A stretch of 64,000 nt of DNA from NCBI RefSeq assembly GCF_000966285.1, contig NZ_KQ031391.1, forward strand, positions 3,197,208 to 3,261,207. The letters run 5' to 3'. Made by a program: the position numbers and the translations under genes. The stretch is from Pseudofrankia sp. DC12 (GTDB lineage Bacteria; Actinomycetota; Actinomycetes; Frankiales; Frankiaceae). The notes under the pieces are model-generated. The model made no database searches. It saw nothing but the letters and a program-made list of their open reading frames with translations, and was not told the DNA's origin. Positions within the stretch are counted from its first letter, which is position 1, and each line of letters begins with the position of its first letter. Shown in pieces: positions 10,405-19,423 of the stretch.

Positions 10405-10455
10405 GGTCAGGCGCGGAGGACGGTCAGGCGCGGAGGACGGTCAGGCGCGGAGGAC
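10405..10455. repeat. three perfect 17-bp tandem units spanning the otsA stop codon
   Basis: The unit GGTCAGGCGCGGAGGAC occurs three times without mismatch at 10405-10421, 10422-10438 and 10439-10455. The last unit includes the otsA stop (TCA at 10441-10443 on the plus strand) and its final codons. Looser copies of a related unit (CCAGGCCAAGGACGG) continue leftward to about 10345, filling most of the otsB-otsA gap. Confidence 0.93.
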
Positions 10456-12147
10456 GGCGCCGGCCGGTGGGGCTGGCAGCGCCGCGAGCTGCTGGCGAAA
10501 CCAGTCGCCGGGTGGGAGGCGGGCGGCCAGCTCGGCGATCCGGCCGGCGCGGCGGCGGCGTTCGGCCGGTGGCATCCGCAGCGCGGCGTCCATCGCCTCG
10601 GCGGTCTCCGTGACGTCGTACGGATTGACGACCAGCGCTTCGGTGCCCAGCTCGGCGTAGGCGCCGGCCTCCCGGGACAGGATCAGGGCCACGTCCCGGT
10701 CGGAGACCGTCGGGCCCTCCTTGGCGATCAGGTTCATGCCGTCGCGGATCGGGTTGACCACCAGCACGTCGGCCAGCGTCAGCGCGGCCAGCGAGCGCGG
10801 GTAGTCGTCCGTCACCTCCAGCCGCAGCGGCAGCCACCCGTCGGTCGCGAACTCGTCCTTGATCTCGGTGGCGATCCGCTGCACCGCGGCGGTGTACTCG
10901 CGATACTCGGGCAGGTCGTGCCGGGACGGGTAGGCGCAGACCAGGTGCATGACCCGGCCGCGCCAGTCCGGATGGTTTCGCAACAGCTCGCGGTATGCGT
11001 CCAGGCCACGGACGATGTTCTTCGACAGCTCGGTCCGGTCGACGCGGACGATCAGGCGCCGGTCGCCGACCTCCTCGCGCAGCTCGGCCGCGCGGGCGGC
11101 CACGTCCTGCGCCGCGGCCCGCGCGCGCAGCGCCGGGGCGTCGACCCCGAGCGGGTGGACGCCGATCCTGACCCGGTGGCCGGGCTGCTCGTCCACCGAC
11201 GGCAGCGCGTCGACGTGCGGGTCCGGCGGCGACGGCCGGCCGGCCGCCACCGCGGGCGGGGCCATAGGTTCAGAAACGGCCGCGAGATCAAGACCGCCGT
11301 CCAGCACGCAGGTCTCCACGCCGTCGATCTCGACCTCGTCGCCGAGCAGGACGCGAGCGCAGTCGCGGAACGCGGTCGCCCAGCGAACGGTGAGGAAGCC
11401 GAGCCGGTCGGCGCCGAGCATGCCGCCGATCACGGCCCGGGACACCCGGTCGGGCAGGATCCGGAAGTAGTCCGGCGGCGCCCACGGGGTGTGGGTGAAG
11501 TGCGAGATCCGCAGGTCGGGGCGCAGCTTGCGCAGCAGGCCTGGGACGAGCGTCAGGTGGTAGTCCTGGATCAGGACGGCGGCGCCGGGAGCCGCGTCGA
11601 GGGCCAGCGCGTCGGCGAACATCGCGTTGTAGGCCTCATAGGCCTCCCAGTCACGCCAGAACGCGGCACCGAAGCTCGGCTCGCTGGCCGGGGCGAACAG
11701 CAGGTGCAGGACGAACCACAGCGTGCGGTTCGCGACCCCGTTGTAGGCGCGGTCGAAGACGACCCGGTCGACGTCGAGCATCCGGATCGCGGCGCCACCG
11801 GTGTCGAAGCCGGCCCGGTCGAGCCGGCCGTCCGGCGCCACCCGAACCGCCCGGCGGTCGGCGTCGGACAGCGCCGCGCACACCCAGACGATGCCGGACG
11901 GCGGATCCTCGGGGTCGGTCTCGCTGCCCTCGGCGGCGTCGCCCTGGCCGGCCGCGGTCGCCGCCGCTTCCCGGATCACCTCCTGCATCCCGCTCACCAG
12001 GCCACCGCTGCCCCGCCGGGCCAGCAGCGCGCCGGAATCGGAGAGGGAGAACGCGACCGGGCCCCGGTTCGAGGCGACCAGCACCCGCGCGGTGCCGGCG
12101 GCCGCCGGATCAGGCCCCGCCACCACGGCACGGGTCAGGTTTGGCAC
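10441..12147 (-). CDS. otsA: trehalose-6-phosphate synthase
   Basis: Transfers glucose from a nucleotide sugar to glucose 6-phosphate, forming trehalose 6-phosphate for OtsB. GT20 features: VLVASNRGPVAFS at the N-terminus, LIQDYHLTLVPGLLRKLRP, HFTHTPWAPPDYFRILP, the donor-site segment VDRTELSKNIVRGLDAY, NPIRDGMNLIAKEGP and LSREAGAYAELG. At about 568 residues it is ~100 longer than E. coli OtsA, mainly through an insert rich in Ala/Pro/Glu after AATAAGQGDA and another around VSEPMAPPAVAAG. GTG 12147 is chosen because the family motif starts ~20 residues later. The reading frame extends further upstream without recognisable protein. Confidence 0.92.
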   Translation of the reverse strand: MPNLTRAVVAGPDPAAAGTARVLVASNRGPVAFSLSDSGALLARRGSGGLVSGMQEVIREAAATAAGQGDAAEGSETDPEDPPSGIVWVCAALSDADRRAVRVAPDGRLDRAGFDTGGAAIRMLDVDRVVFDRAYNGVANRTLWFVLHLLFAPASEPSFGAAFWRDWEAYEAYNAMFADALALDAAPGAAVLIQDYHLTLVPGLLRKLRPDLRISHFTHTPWAPPDYFRILPDRVSRAVIGGMLGADRLGFLTVRWATAFRDCARVLLGDEVEIDGVETCVLDGGLDLAAVSEPMAPPAVAAGRPSPPDPHVDALPSVDEQPGHRVRIGVHPLGVDAPALRARAAAQDVAARAAELREEVGDRRLIVRVDRTELSKNIVRGLDAYRELLRNHPDWRGRVMHLVCAYPSRHDLPEYREYTAAVQRIATEIKDEFATDGWLPLRLEVTDDYPRSLAALTLADVLVVNPIRDGMNLIAKEGPTVSDRDVALILSREAGAYAELGTEALVVNPYDVTETAEAMDAALRMPPAERRRRAGRIAELAARLPPGDWFRQQLAALPAPPAGAVLRA

Positions 12148-12301
12148 ACAGGGCAGAGTAGACCTCAAGACCGGGTCAGATGACCAGGTCGGCGCCGATC
12201 GGTCGCGCGAAATCTCCAGGCGCGCGCCACCTGGTTGCGGCCCGTCAGACACCGCGCGGCAACATCGACAACGGTCGACGCCACGGGCCGCCGACGGCCC
12301 G

Positions 12302-13123
12302 TCAGGAGGTGGCCGCCAGCGGCGCCCGGCCGGCGACGGCGGCGCGCACGGCGCTGGCCCAGCCAAGGGTGACCGCCTCCTTCTCGACGACGACGTTGTC
12401 GTAGGCGGTCAGCAGGGTGGGGATGTCCGGGTGCCGCAGGGCGTTGGCGACCAGGTGCATCCGCCCGACGTACCGGGCCATCGTCAGGTCGCTCGCGGAG
12501 TCGCCGATCGCGATCGCGTCCGCCGGGTCGATGCCGCGCCGCCTGAGGTCCCAGGCAACCGCCTCACCCTTGCCGACCCCCTCGGGCACCAGGTGGTAGA
12601 CGTGCGGGTTCACGCCCAGGTCCGGCATGTGCTGGGGGGCGATCAGCCCGTTGTCACGCATCGAGAGCCAGTCGAAGCCGTTATCGCGCAGCCAGGCATC
12701 GACGGTCGGAACGTCGATCTTGCCGCGCAGCATCACGTCGAGCTCGCGGCCTGTGTGCCACGGAGTGTGCAACTCCAGCCGGCCCGGATTGGCGGCGATC
12801 AGCTTGTGGAGCAGCTCCTCGGGCACCTGGGCGTAGCCGGCCGGCATCGCGCCGCGCAGGATCTCGCTCTGCCAGCCGTGGTCCCAGCCGACAATCGCGC
12901 CGAGCTCGCCGATGAAGCCGTCGGCTCCGAAGATCGCCGCCGCCTCGACCAGCTGCGGCCTGGTCCGGCCGCTGACCAGCACGAGCGTCAGACCGGCGGC
13001 ATGCAGGCCGACGAGCGCCTGCGCCGCCTCGAGGGTGTGCGACCCGTCCTCGGCGACGAAGAACGAGCCCTTCGGGCCGACCATGGTTCCGTCGAGATCG
13101 GTGTAGACGACACGGATGCTCAC
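12302..13123 (-). CDS. HAD-superfamily phosphatase (class IIB, Cof/MPGP-like)
   Basis: A 273-residue HAD hydrolase. Motif I is YTDLDGTMVGP at residues 7-17, motif II is VLVSGRTRP near residue 50, and the metal-binding motif is AIGDSASDLTMARYVG near 205. The cap insertion between them fits class IIB (sugar-phosphate or mannosyl-3-phosphoglycerate phosphatase-like), but the substrate cannot be read. It lies upstream of otsA on the same strand with a ~150-bp gap, so it may join the trehalose genes in one transcript and act on a sugar phosphate (inference). ATG 13123 is the only early start. Confidence 0.85.
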   Translation of the reverse strand: MSIRVVYTDLDGTMVGPKGSFFVAEDGSHTLEAAQALVGLHAAGLTLVLVSGRTRPQLVEAAAIFGADGFIGELGAIVGWDHGWQSEILRGAMPAGYAQVPEELLHKLIAANPGRLELHTPWHTGRELDVMLRGKIDVPTVDAWLRDNGFDWLSMRDNGLIAPQHMPDLGVNPHVYHLVPEGVGKGEAVAWDLRRRGIDPADAIAIGDSASDLTMARYVGRMHLVANALRHPDIPTLLTAYDNVVVEKEAVTLGWASAVRAAVAGRAPLAATS

Positions 13124-13447
13124 GCGCGCGGCTCCTCCCGGCGGCCGGGTTCCACGCGATCAGCTCATCCGTCGCGCGGTTCCCGGCCTGGTCCCTGCAA
13201 CCTTCCGGCAGCCCTAAGTCTTTCTCCCGCCCGGCCTCGGGAGCTGGGGACCCTCCCGGCCGGGTCGGAGGTCTCCCCCGCGGGGCTCCCGGTCGGTCGA
13301 CGCCCGGCCCGCCCCGCCGTCGTCAGCATGAACGGCCGCGACCGGGACGTGCGATGGGACGCAATCCGCATCACACCCCTGCGCCCAAAAGGACGATGCG
13401 CTGAAGGGTGGCGGCGGTCTACAGTACGGACACACAACTGAACATGG
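13124..13447. other. divergent promoter region, HAD phosphatase / thrC leader
   Basis: About 320 bp with no credible gene. It must contain the promoter of the HAD gene (minus) and of the riboswitch transcript (plus). A TACAGT hexamer at about 13419-13424, ~25-30 bases before the riboswitch, is a candidate -10 box for the latter; no good -35 box is visible. Confidence 0.4.
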
Positions 13448-13547
13448 CTCATCCAGAGGGGCAGAGGGAACGGCCCAATGAAGCCCCGGCAACCGAGCGG
13501 ACGAGCCTGCTCGCTGATCCCTCCGGGATCAGCTTCGCCTTTGCCGC

Positions 13548-13605
13548 GATGCCTGCCCGGGGGGCGACCCCCGGACCCCCGGTGTCGCGCTTCGCGCGAC
13601 CTAGG
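13548..13605 (+). repeat. dispersed palindromic repeat, family A, copy 1 (inside the riboswitch)
   Basis: A ~58-bp element made of two hairpins: CCGGGGGGCGACCCCCGG, then TCGCGCTTCGCGCGA. A second copy with about 85 percent identity by eye lies at 19037-19097 after groEL. Here it occupies the P3 insertion of the SAM riboswitch. Confidence 0.82.
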
Positions 13606-13668
13606 TGCTTCTGACCACCCGGTCAGGTGCTCTGACCGAGCACGTCAGGTGCTTCTGACCACTCGGTC
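13603..13668 (+). repeat. three 22-bp tandem units inside the riboswitch P3 insertion
   Basis: Three units at 13603-13624, 13625-13646 and 13647-13668, each beginning AGGTGC and containing TGACC, with a partial fourth unit after. They resemble the authentic riboswitch segment AGGTGCCAATTCCGACC at 13732-13748, with a short gap. Confidence 0.85.
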
Positions 13669-13791
13669 AGGCGGTCATCTCCTAGGCGCGGCCCACCCGT
13701 GGGCGCGGTCTACGGCAGTGCTCCCCGCGGCAGGTGCCAATTCCGACCCGAGGTGCCATCGTCGGCCCCGGGAAAGATGAGGAGATCCGCG

Positions 13792-15075
13792 ATGACTCTC
13801 GCGCCGGAGCGCGCTGCCCAGACGGGCTCGACCACCGATGACGTGAACCCCGCCGTCTCGCTTTCCTGTCGCCACTGCGGCGCGATCTACCCGCTTGGCC
13901 CGCAGCACGTCTGTTTTGAGTGCTTCGCACCGCTGGAGATCGCCTATGACGAGGACCGGCTGCGCCGGGTAACTCGCGCATCCATCGAGGCCGGGCCGAA
14001 GAACCTGTGGCGCTACGTCGGCCTGCTGCCCGCCGGCCACGACCCGGCCCGCCGGGTATCCCTCGGTGCCGGCTTCACCCCGCTGCGGCCGGCGCCACGG
14101 CTGGCCGCCGAGCTGGGAATGAAGACCCTCTGGGTCAAGGATGACAGCGCGAACCCCACCCATTCGTTCAAGGACAGGGTCGTCTCGGTCGCGCTCTCCG
14201 CCGCCCGTGACCTGGGCTTCACCACCGTCGCCTGCGCGTCCACCGGCAACCTGGCGCATTCGGTCGCCGCGCACGCCGCCCACGCGGGCCTGCGCTCCAT
14301 CGTCCTGGTCCCGCACGACCTGGAGGACGGCAAGACCGTCTCCACCGCCGTCTACGGCGGCACCCTGGTCGCGATCAAGGGCAACTACGACGACGTCAAC
14401 AAGCTGTGCAGCCAGCTCGCCGACGAGTACGAGTGGGCGTTCGTCAACGTCAACGTCCGCCCGTTCTACGCGGAGGGCTCCAAGACGCTCGGCTACGAGG
14501 TCGCCGAGCAGCTCGGCTGGCGGCTGCCGGCGCAGGTGGTCATCCCGATCGCGTCCGGCTCGCTGCTGACCAAGGTCGACAAGGCGTTCCGCGAGCTGGG
14601 CAAGCTCGGCCTGGTCGAGCCGACGCCGTACAAGGTCTTCGGCGCCCAGGCCGCCGGCTGCAACCCGGTCGCGGCGGCGTTCGAGCGCGGCGTCGACACG
14701 GTCTCCCCCGTCCGCCCGTCGACGATCGCCAAGTCGCTCTCGATCGGCAACCCGGCCGACGGCCCGTACGCCCTCGACGTCGCCCGCCGCACCGGCGGCG
14801 CGATCACGGACGTCACCGACGACGAGATCATCGAGGGCATGCGCCTGCTCGCCCGCACCGAGGGCATCTTCGGCGAGACCGCCGGCGGCGTGACCGTGGC
14901 GAACCTGCGCCGCCAGCTGCGCGAGGGCCTCCTCGACCCCGACGCCGAGACCGTCATCTACAACACCGGCGACGGTCTGAAGACCCTCGACCCCCTCGTC
15001 GGCATCGCCCTCCCCACCGCGACGATCCCCCCGACCCTGAGCGCCTTCGAGGCCGCGGGCCTGGGCGACGACTGA
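13792..15075 (+). CDS. thrC: threonine synthase
   Basis: A PLP enzyme converting O-phosphohomoserine to threonine. The 427 residues begin with a short zinc-ribbon-like segment (CRHCGAIYPLGPQHVCFECF, residues ~23-42) seen in actinobacterial and archaeal forms. The PLP lysine is in THSFKDRVV (Lys ~127), with CASTGNLAHSVAAHAA, the glycine-rich phosphate loop ASGSLLTKVDKA, and ETAGGVTVANL later. ATG 13792 has GAGGAG seven bases upstream. That site overlaps P1 of the SAM riboswitch, so high SAM should lower expression, linking threonine flux to methionine/SAM status at the shared phosphohomoserine/homoserine branch (inference). A strong hairpin follows the stop. Confidence 0.92.
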   Translation: MTLAPERAAQTGSTTDDVNPAVSLSCRHCGAIYPLGPQHVCFECFAPLEIAYDEDRLRRVTRASIEAGPKNLWRYVGLLPAGHDPARRVSLGAGFTPLRPAPRLAAELGMKTLWVKDDSANPTHSFKDRVVSVALSAARDLGFTTVACASTGNLAHSVAAHAAHAGLRSIVLVPHDLEDGKTVSTAVYGGTLVAIKGNYDDVNKLCSQLADEYEWAFVNVNVRPFYAEGSKTLGYEVAEQLGWRLPAQVVIPIASGSLLTKVDKAFRELGKLGLVEPTPYKVFGAQAAGCNPVAAAFERGVDTVSPVRPSTIAKSLSIGNPADGPYALDVARRTGGAITDVTDDEIIEGMRLLARTEGIFGETAGGVTVANLRRQLREGLLDPDAETVIYNTGDGLKTLDPLVGIALPTATIPPTLSAFEAAGLGDD

Positions 15076-15082
15076 GACCCCA

Positions 15083-15133
15083 CCTTCTGGCCTCGTGCGG
15101 TCACGATGCGACACCACCCACGAGGCCGGAAGG
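15083..15133 (+). terminator. thrC terminator hairpin
   Basis: CCTTCTGGCCTCGTG (15083-15097) pairs with CACGAGGCCGGAAGG (15119-15133): 15 bp with one G-U wobble and a 21-nt loop, 8 bases after the thrC stop. There is no U-tract, as is usual in high-GC actinobacteria. Confidence 0.7.
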
Positions 15134-15558
15134 ACGGTCGACTCTGGTCAGCCCCAAACAGGGCCGATCGTGGTTGGACCTGCTTTGAACGTCTGATCGC
15201 CGCAGGCTGGCCGCCAGACGCACCCGCAACCGGCTCGATTTCGCGCGTCCTGGTCACCGCCGTCGAGCACCGGTCGTCGGCGCTGTAGACGTGCCACACC
15301 GCGTTCGGCAACTCGAGCGCGCCTGTCGACCCCAGCCCCTGCACTGCGGGCGTGGCGACGGCTGGCTACTCAACCGTCGAACTTGGGAGGCCGGTCACAA
15401 AAGACAGGGCGTTGTGTCTCTGACGTGCCATTCCCGGTTGTGCGGAGCGCAACGGTCCATAACAATGCAGTTCCTATCGTGCTGCGCCGGGGGGAGCAGA
15501 CGACGATGTTCATGGCTCTGTCGTGGCCGGACAGCCAAGTTCGTAGGTCGCCGATCCC
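15134..15558. other. low-coding stretch, possibly decayed sequence
   Basis: About 425 bp with no supported gene. Base composition is less extreme than in the flanks. Short overlapping frames are present (for example one with FERLIAAGWPPDAPATG), but none shows a conserved domain or a ribosome binding site. It may be the decayed N-terminal part of the DUF4407-like gene that follows, but I see no clear remnant. Confidence 0.4.
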
Positions 15559-16107
15559 GTGCCGCCCTGCCCAGCCAACCCCACGCCGGATCAGGTATTC
15601 AACAACCCAGCATGTGTCTCGATGTACTCGGCGCGGGCCGACGACCTACAGCGCATCCTGCGGTTCTGGCTGCTGGCGGTCGAGATCGCGCCAGTCGTCG
15701 TCAAGTTCGTCAACTCGCTACTGCCCCGCCGGGCCTATGCGGAGCAGATGTTCGCTCGCGACGAGGAAGCGCGGCGCAGGGCCCGCGCCGACGTCGCCCG
15801 CATCCGGTCGGACGCAGATGCGGACGTCGCGATCGCGCGCCGCGCAAGTCAGCTGAGAGTCGAGGTTGAAGGGGCGACCGCCGAGTTGGGCATCCGGGAA
15901 GCTGCCCGGCAGGCGCGGCGGTTCCGGCTGCCCTGGATCCGGGATCAGTTCGAGCGAGCGGTCGGCGCCACGCGGAGCCGACGCGCCGTGCACGTCATCG
16001 ATCTCGACGAGTCAGGCGTGCTCCCGGAGGCTCCCCCGAGCCCACCGGTCCCTGGTCCGAGGGCGGCGCCTGGTCTGCGCGTGATCAACAACGAGGACTT
16101 CCTCTGA
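15559..16107 (+). CDS. DUF4407-like C-terminal fragment, possible pseudogene
   Basis: A 182-codon frame. After a poorly supported start (VFNNPACVSMYSARADD) it has RILRFWLLAVEIAPVVVKFV, which matches the last transmembrane region of DUF4407 membrane proteins, followed by a charged, coiled-coil-like stretch (residues ~60-125: EEARRRARADVARIRSDADA) and a proline-rich tail. Full DUF4407 proteins have three further membrane helices upstream; these are missing here and I cannot find them in other frames. I read it as a truncated remnant, but a short functional protein is not excluded. It neighbours a toxin-antitoxin pair. Confidence 0.5.
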   Translation: MPPCPANPTPDQVFNNPACVSMYSARADDLQRILRFWLLAVEIAPVVVKFVNSLLPRRAYAEQMFARDEEARRRARADVARIRSDADADVAIARRASQLRVEVEGATAELGIREAARQARRFRLPWIRDQFERAVGATRSRRAVHVIDLDESGVLPEAPPSPPVPGPRAAPGLRVINNEDFL

Positions 16108-16273
16108 CGCTGCGACGGCGCCAGCGCAACCGACGCGGGCGCACCTGATCCCGGCGCCGTCACGCGGCTTGAGCCTGATTGCGGACAGGACTGGAACGGG
16201 TCAGTTGTATGGCTGGCAGCGTCGGATCACGACCTAGGATGATTCTGCCTCAACTTCGCGCCACTTTCGAGTA

Positions 16274-16288
16274 TCATGCAGAGCATGA
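16274..16288. promoter_or_regulatory. inverted repeat over the antitoxin start, candidate autoregulatory operator
   Basis: TCATGC and GCATGA form a perfect 6-bp inverted repeat around AGA. It covers both candidate antitoxin start codons (ATG 16276 and ATG 16285). YefM/Phd antitoxins bind palindromes near their own start, so this is a plausible operator (inference). Confidence 0.45.
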
Positions 16289-16581
16289 CCGTGCTGCCGT
16301 TCACCGAGGCGCGCAACCGACTTTCTGATCTGATCGACGAGGTAGCCAAGACGCACGACCGGGTGGAGATCACCCGGCACGGCCGCGCAGTAGCCGTGCT
16401 GATCTCCCCGGACGACCTTGCAGCCATCGAGGAGACGCTCGACGTCCTCGCCAGCCGCGAGACCATGCGGCAACTGGAGGAGTCGCGCGCCGCGGTCGAG
16501 GCCGGCGACGTACTGGACGCCGACGAGCTCGCGGCGCTGATGGCGAAGCGCGCCCGTGGGGACGGCGGGCGCCAGGCATGA
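16276..16581 (+). CDS. type II antitoxin, YefM/Phd (RelB-like) family
   Basis: A 101-residue protein. The N-terminal ~55 residues form the Phd/YefM fold: PFTEARNRLSDLIDEVA, then RVEITRHGRAVAVLISPDDL. The acidic C-terminal half (SRETMRQLEESRAAVEAGDV) would wrap the toxin. It should neutralise the toxin encoded immediately downstream and repress the operon. ATG 16276 and ATG 16285 are both possible starts; MTVLPFTEARN from 16285 looks like the canonical N-terminus. Its stop overlaps the toxin start (ATGA, 16578-16581), indicating translational coupling. Confidence 0.9.
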   Translation: MQSMTVLPFTEARNRLSDLIDEVAKTHDRVEITRHGRAVAVLISPDDLAAIEETLDVLASRETMRQLEESRAAVEAGDVLDADELAALMAKRARGDGGRQA

Positions 16582-16865
16582 GGCCGGGCGGCGAGCCCTA
16601 CGAGCTGAGGATCGCCGGTCCGGCGGCTCGTGCGCTCGCCAGCCGCCTCCCGGAGAAGATCGCGTCGGCCGTCCACGAGTTCATCACGACAGCGCTGCTG
16701 GAGAATCCGCGCCGACTGGGCAAACCGCTCCTACTGCCGCCCTACGAGGGGACCTGGTCCGCCCGCCGTGGCACCTACCGGGTGCTGTACGAGATCGACG
16801 ACGAGAACAGAACCGTGCTGGTCACCGCCATCGAGCACCGATCCGACGCCTATAGATCACGCTGA
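16578..16865 (+). CDS. type II toxin, RelE family
   Basis: A 95-residue RelE-fold protein, probably a ribosome-dependent mRNA interferase. It has YELRIAGPAARALASRLPEK at the start, the helical FITTALLENPRRLGKPL, and the beta-strand core YEGTWSARRGTYRVLYEID and TVLVTAIEHRSDAYR, with the basic residues and terminal tyrosine used in RelE catalysis. It overlaps the antitoxin gene by four bases. The pair sits in a small non-conserved-looking islet between thrC and groEL. Confidence 0.9.
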   Translation: MRPGGEPYELRIAGPAARALASRLPEKIASAVHEFITTALLENPRRLGKPLLLPPYEGTWSARRGTYRVLYEIDDENRTVLVTAIEHRSDAYRSR

Positions 16866-17109
16866 CCATCCGCCGGGCTCGGGCCGCCACAGTCAGCACG
16901 GAACCGGGGCGGACGAAGCAAGGGGGACGCCGAGCTGGTTGGTGCCGGCGGCCCGCCGGCAGGCGTCCTGCGGAGGCTGCGCCCGGCAGGGCATCGAGGA
17001 CCGTCGAGCGCTCGGCGTTGGCCGGATGGCCAGGCGACAAACGCGCAGGCAACGGGTGGTCTCGACGGGCCGACCGGTCGACGACAACGTTGCTGATACG
17101 CGGAGCGAG

Positions 17110-17136
17110 CTTGCACTCACCGATGTCGAGTGCTAA
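17110..17136 (+). promoter_or_regulatory. CIRCE element 1 (HrcA operator)
   Basis: CTTGCACTC, nine bases, then GAGTGCTAA. This matches the CIRCE consensus (TTAGCACTC-N9-GAGTGCTAA) except at the start of the left arm. It lies ~225 bp before groEL. TTGCAC within the left arm could be a -35 box with a weak -10 near 17134. Confidence 0.88.
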
Positions 17137-17143
17137 ACAGGGA

Positions 17144-18981
<1,838 letters not shown>

Positions 18982-18999
18982 CAGGGGCTCACCCTGCTC

Positions 19000-19016
19000 A
19001 GTGGCCTTCGGCCACT
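19000..19016 (+). terminator. groEL terminator hairpin
   Basis: AGTGGCC-TTC-GGCCACT, a perfect 7-bp stem with a tight 3-nt loop followed by TTTC, 18 bases after the groEL stop. Confidence 0.75.
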
Positions 19017-19036
19017 TTCGCCGCGGCCTGTCAGAA

Positions 19037-19097
19037 GATGTCTGCTCCGGGGGGCGCCCCCCGGAGACCCCGGATGTCGCGCTTCGCGCGACCAAGG
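19037..19097 (+). repeat. dispersed palindromic repeat, family A, copy 2
   Basis: Contains CCGGGGGGCGCCCCCCGG and ATGTCGCGCTTCGCGCGACC, matching the copy at 13548-13605. It follows the groEL terminator and may act as a second one. The rest of 18982-19423 has no supported gene; the promoter of the next gene should lie in its last 150 bp. Confidence 0.8.
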
Positions 19098-19423
19098 GGT
19101 CGCCGCCTGGCTAGGGTTCGAGATCACGATCGTTGAGGTCGGGACCACGGGCCTGAGCGCTGGGATCGGCTGGGTGGGCATCGGAGTGGGCTGGGCGTAG
19201 GAGTTCGTTGCACGTCAGGAGGGGCGGTCCCGATTGGGGCCGCCCCTTCCTGCTGTGCGGCCGTCGTGAGAGCCGGCCCTCGGTGCGGCCCGGCGGTCGA
19301 AGCGCCACAGTCCATACCGACGCAGCCGGGACTGGGCCAACGGAGTTGGTACCTGATGTGATGGCTGGGCCGTATTGCGTAGGTGGCATGGCCTTGGCGC
19401 GTGGCCAGTGGAAGGGTAGGCGT

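Larger units (their letters stand above)
13448..13781 (+). promoter_or_regulatory. SAM (S-box, SAM-I) riboswitch with a long P3 insertion, upstream of thrC
   Basis: The 5' half (13448-13494) matches the S-box core: P1 strand CTCATC, the GAGGGA and ATGAAG elements, and GGCAACC at 13488-13494. The 3' half has AGGTGCCAATTCC at 13732-13744, a P4 hairpin closed by CCGAC/GTCGG, and GAAAGATGAG ending at 13781. CTCATC pairs exactly with GATGAG (13776-13781), closing P1. The thrC ribosome binding site GAGGAG (13779-13784) overlaps the P1 3' strand, so SAM binding would hide it: translational OFF control is inferred. The arms of P3 are separated by 237 nt (13495-13731), far more than usual, filled with hairpins and repeats. 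Confidence 0.85.

Noticed and set aside
13478-13780. Plus-strand open frame of 100 codons inside the thrC leader
   Set aside because: It starts within the riboswitch core and runs through its repeats; no ribosome binding site or domain. The RNA structure explains the region.
13675-15117. Minus-strand open frame of 480 codons over thrC
   Set aside because: Antisense shadow of threonine synthase; low-complexity translation.
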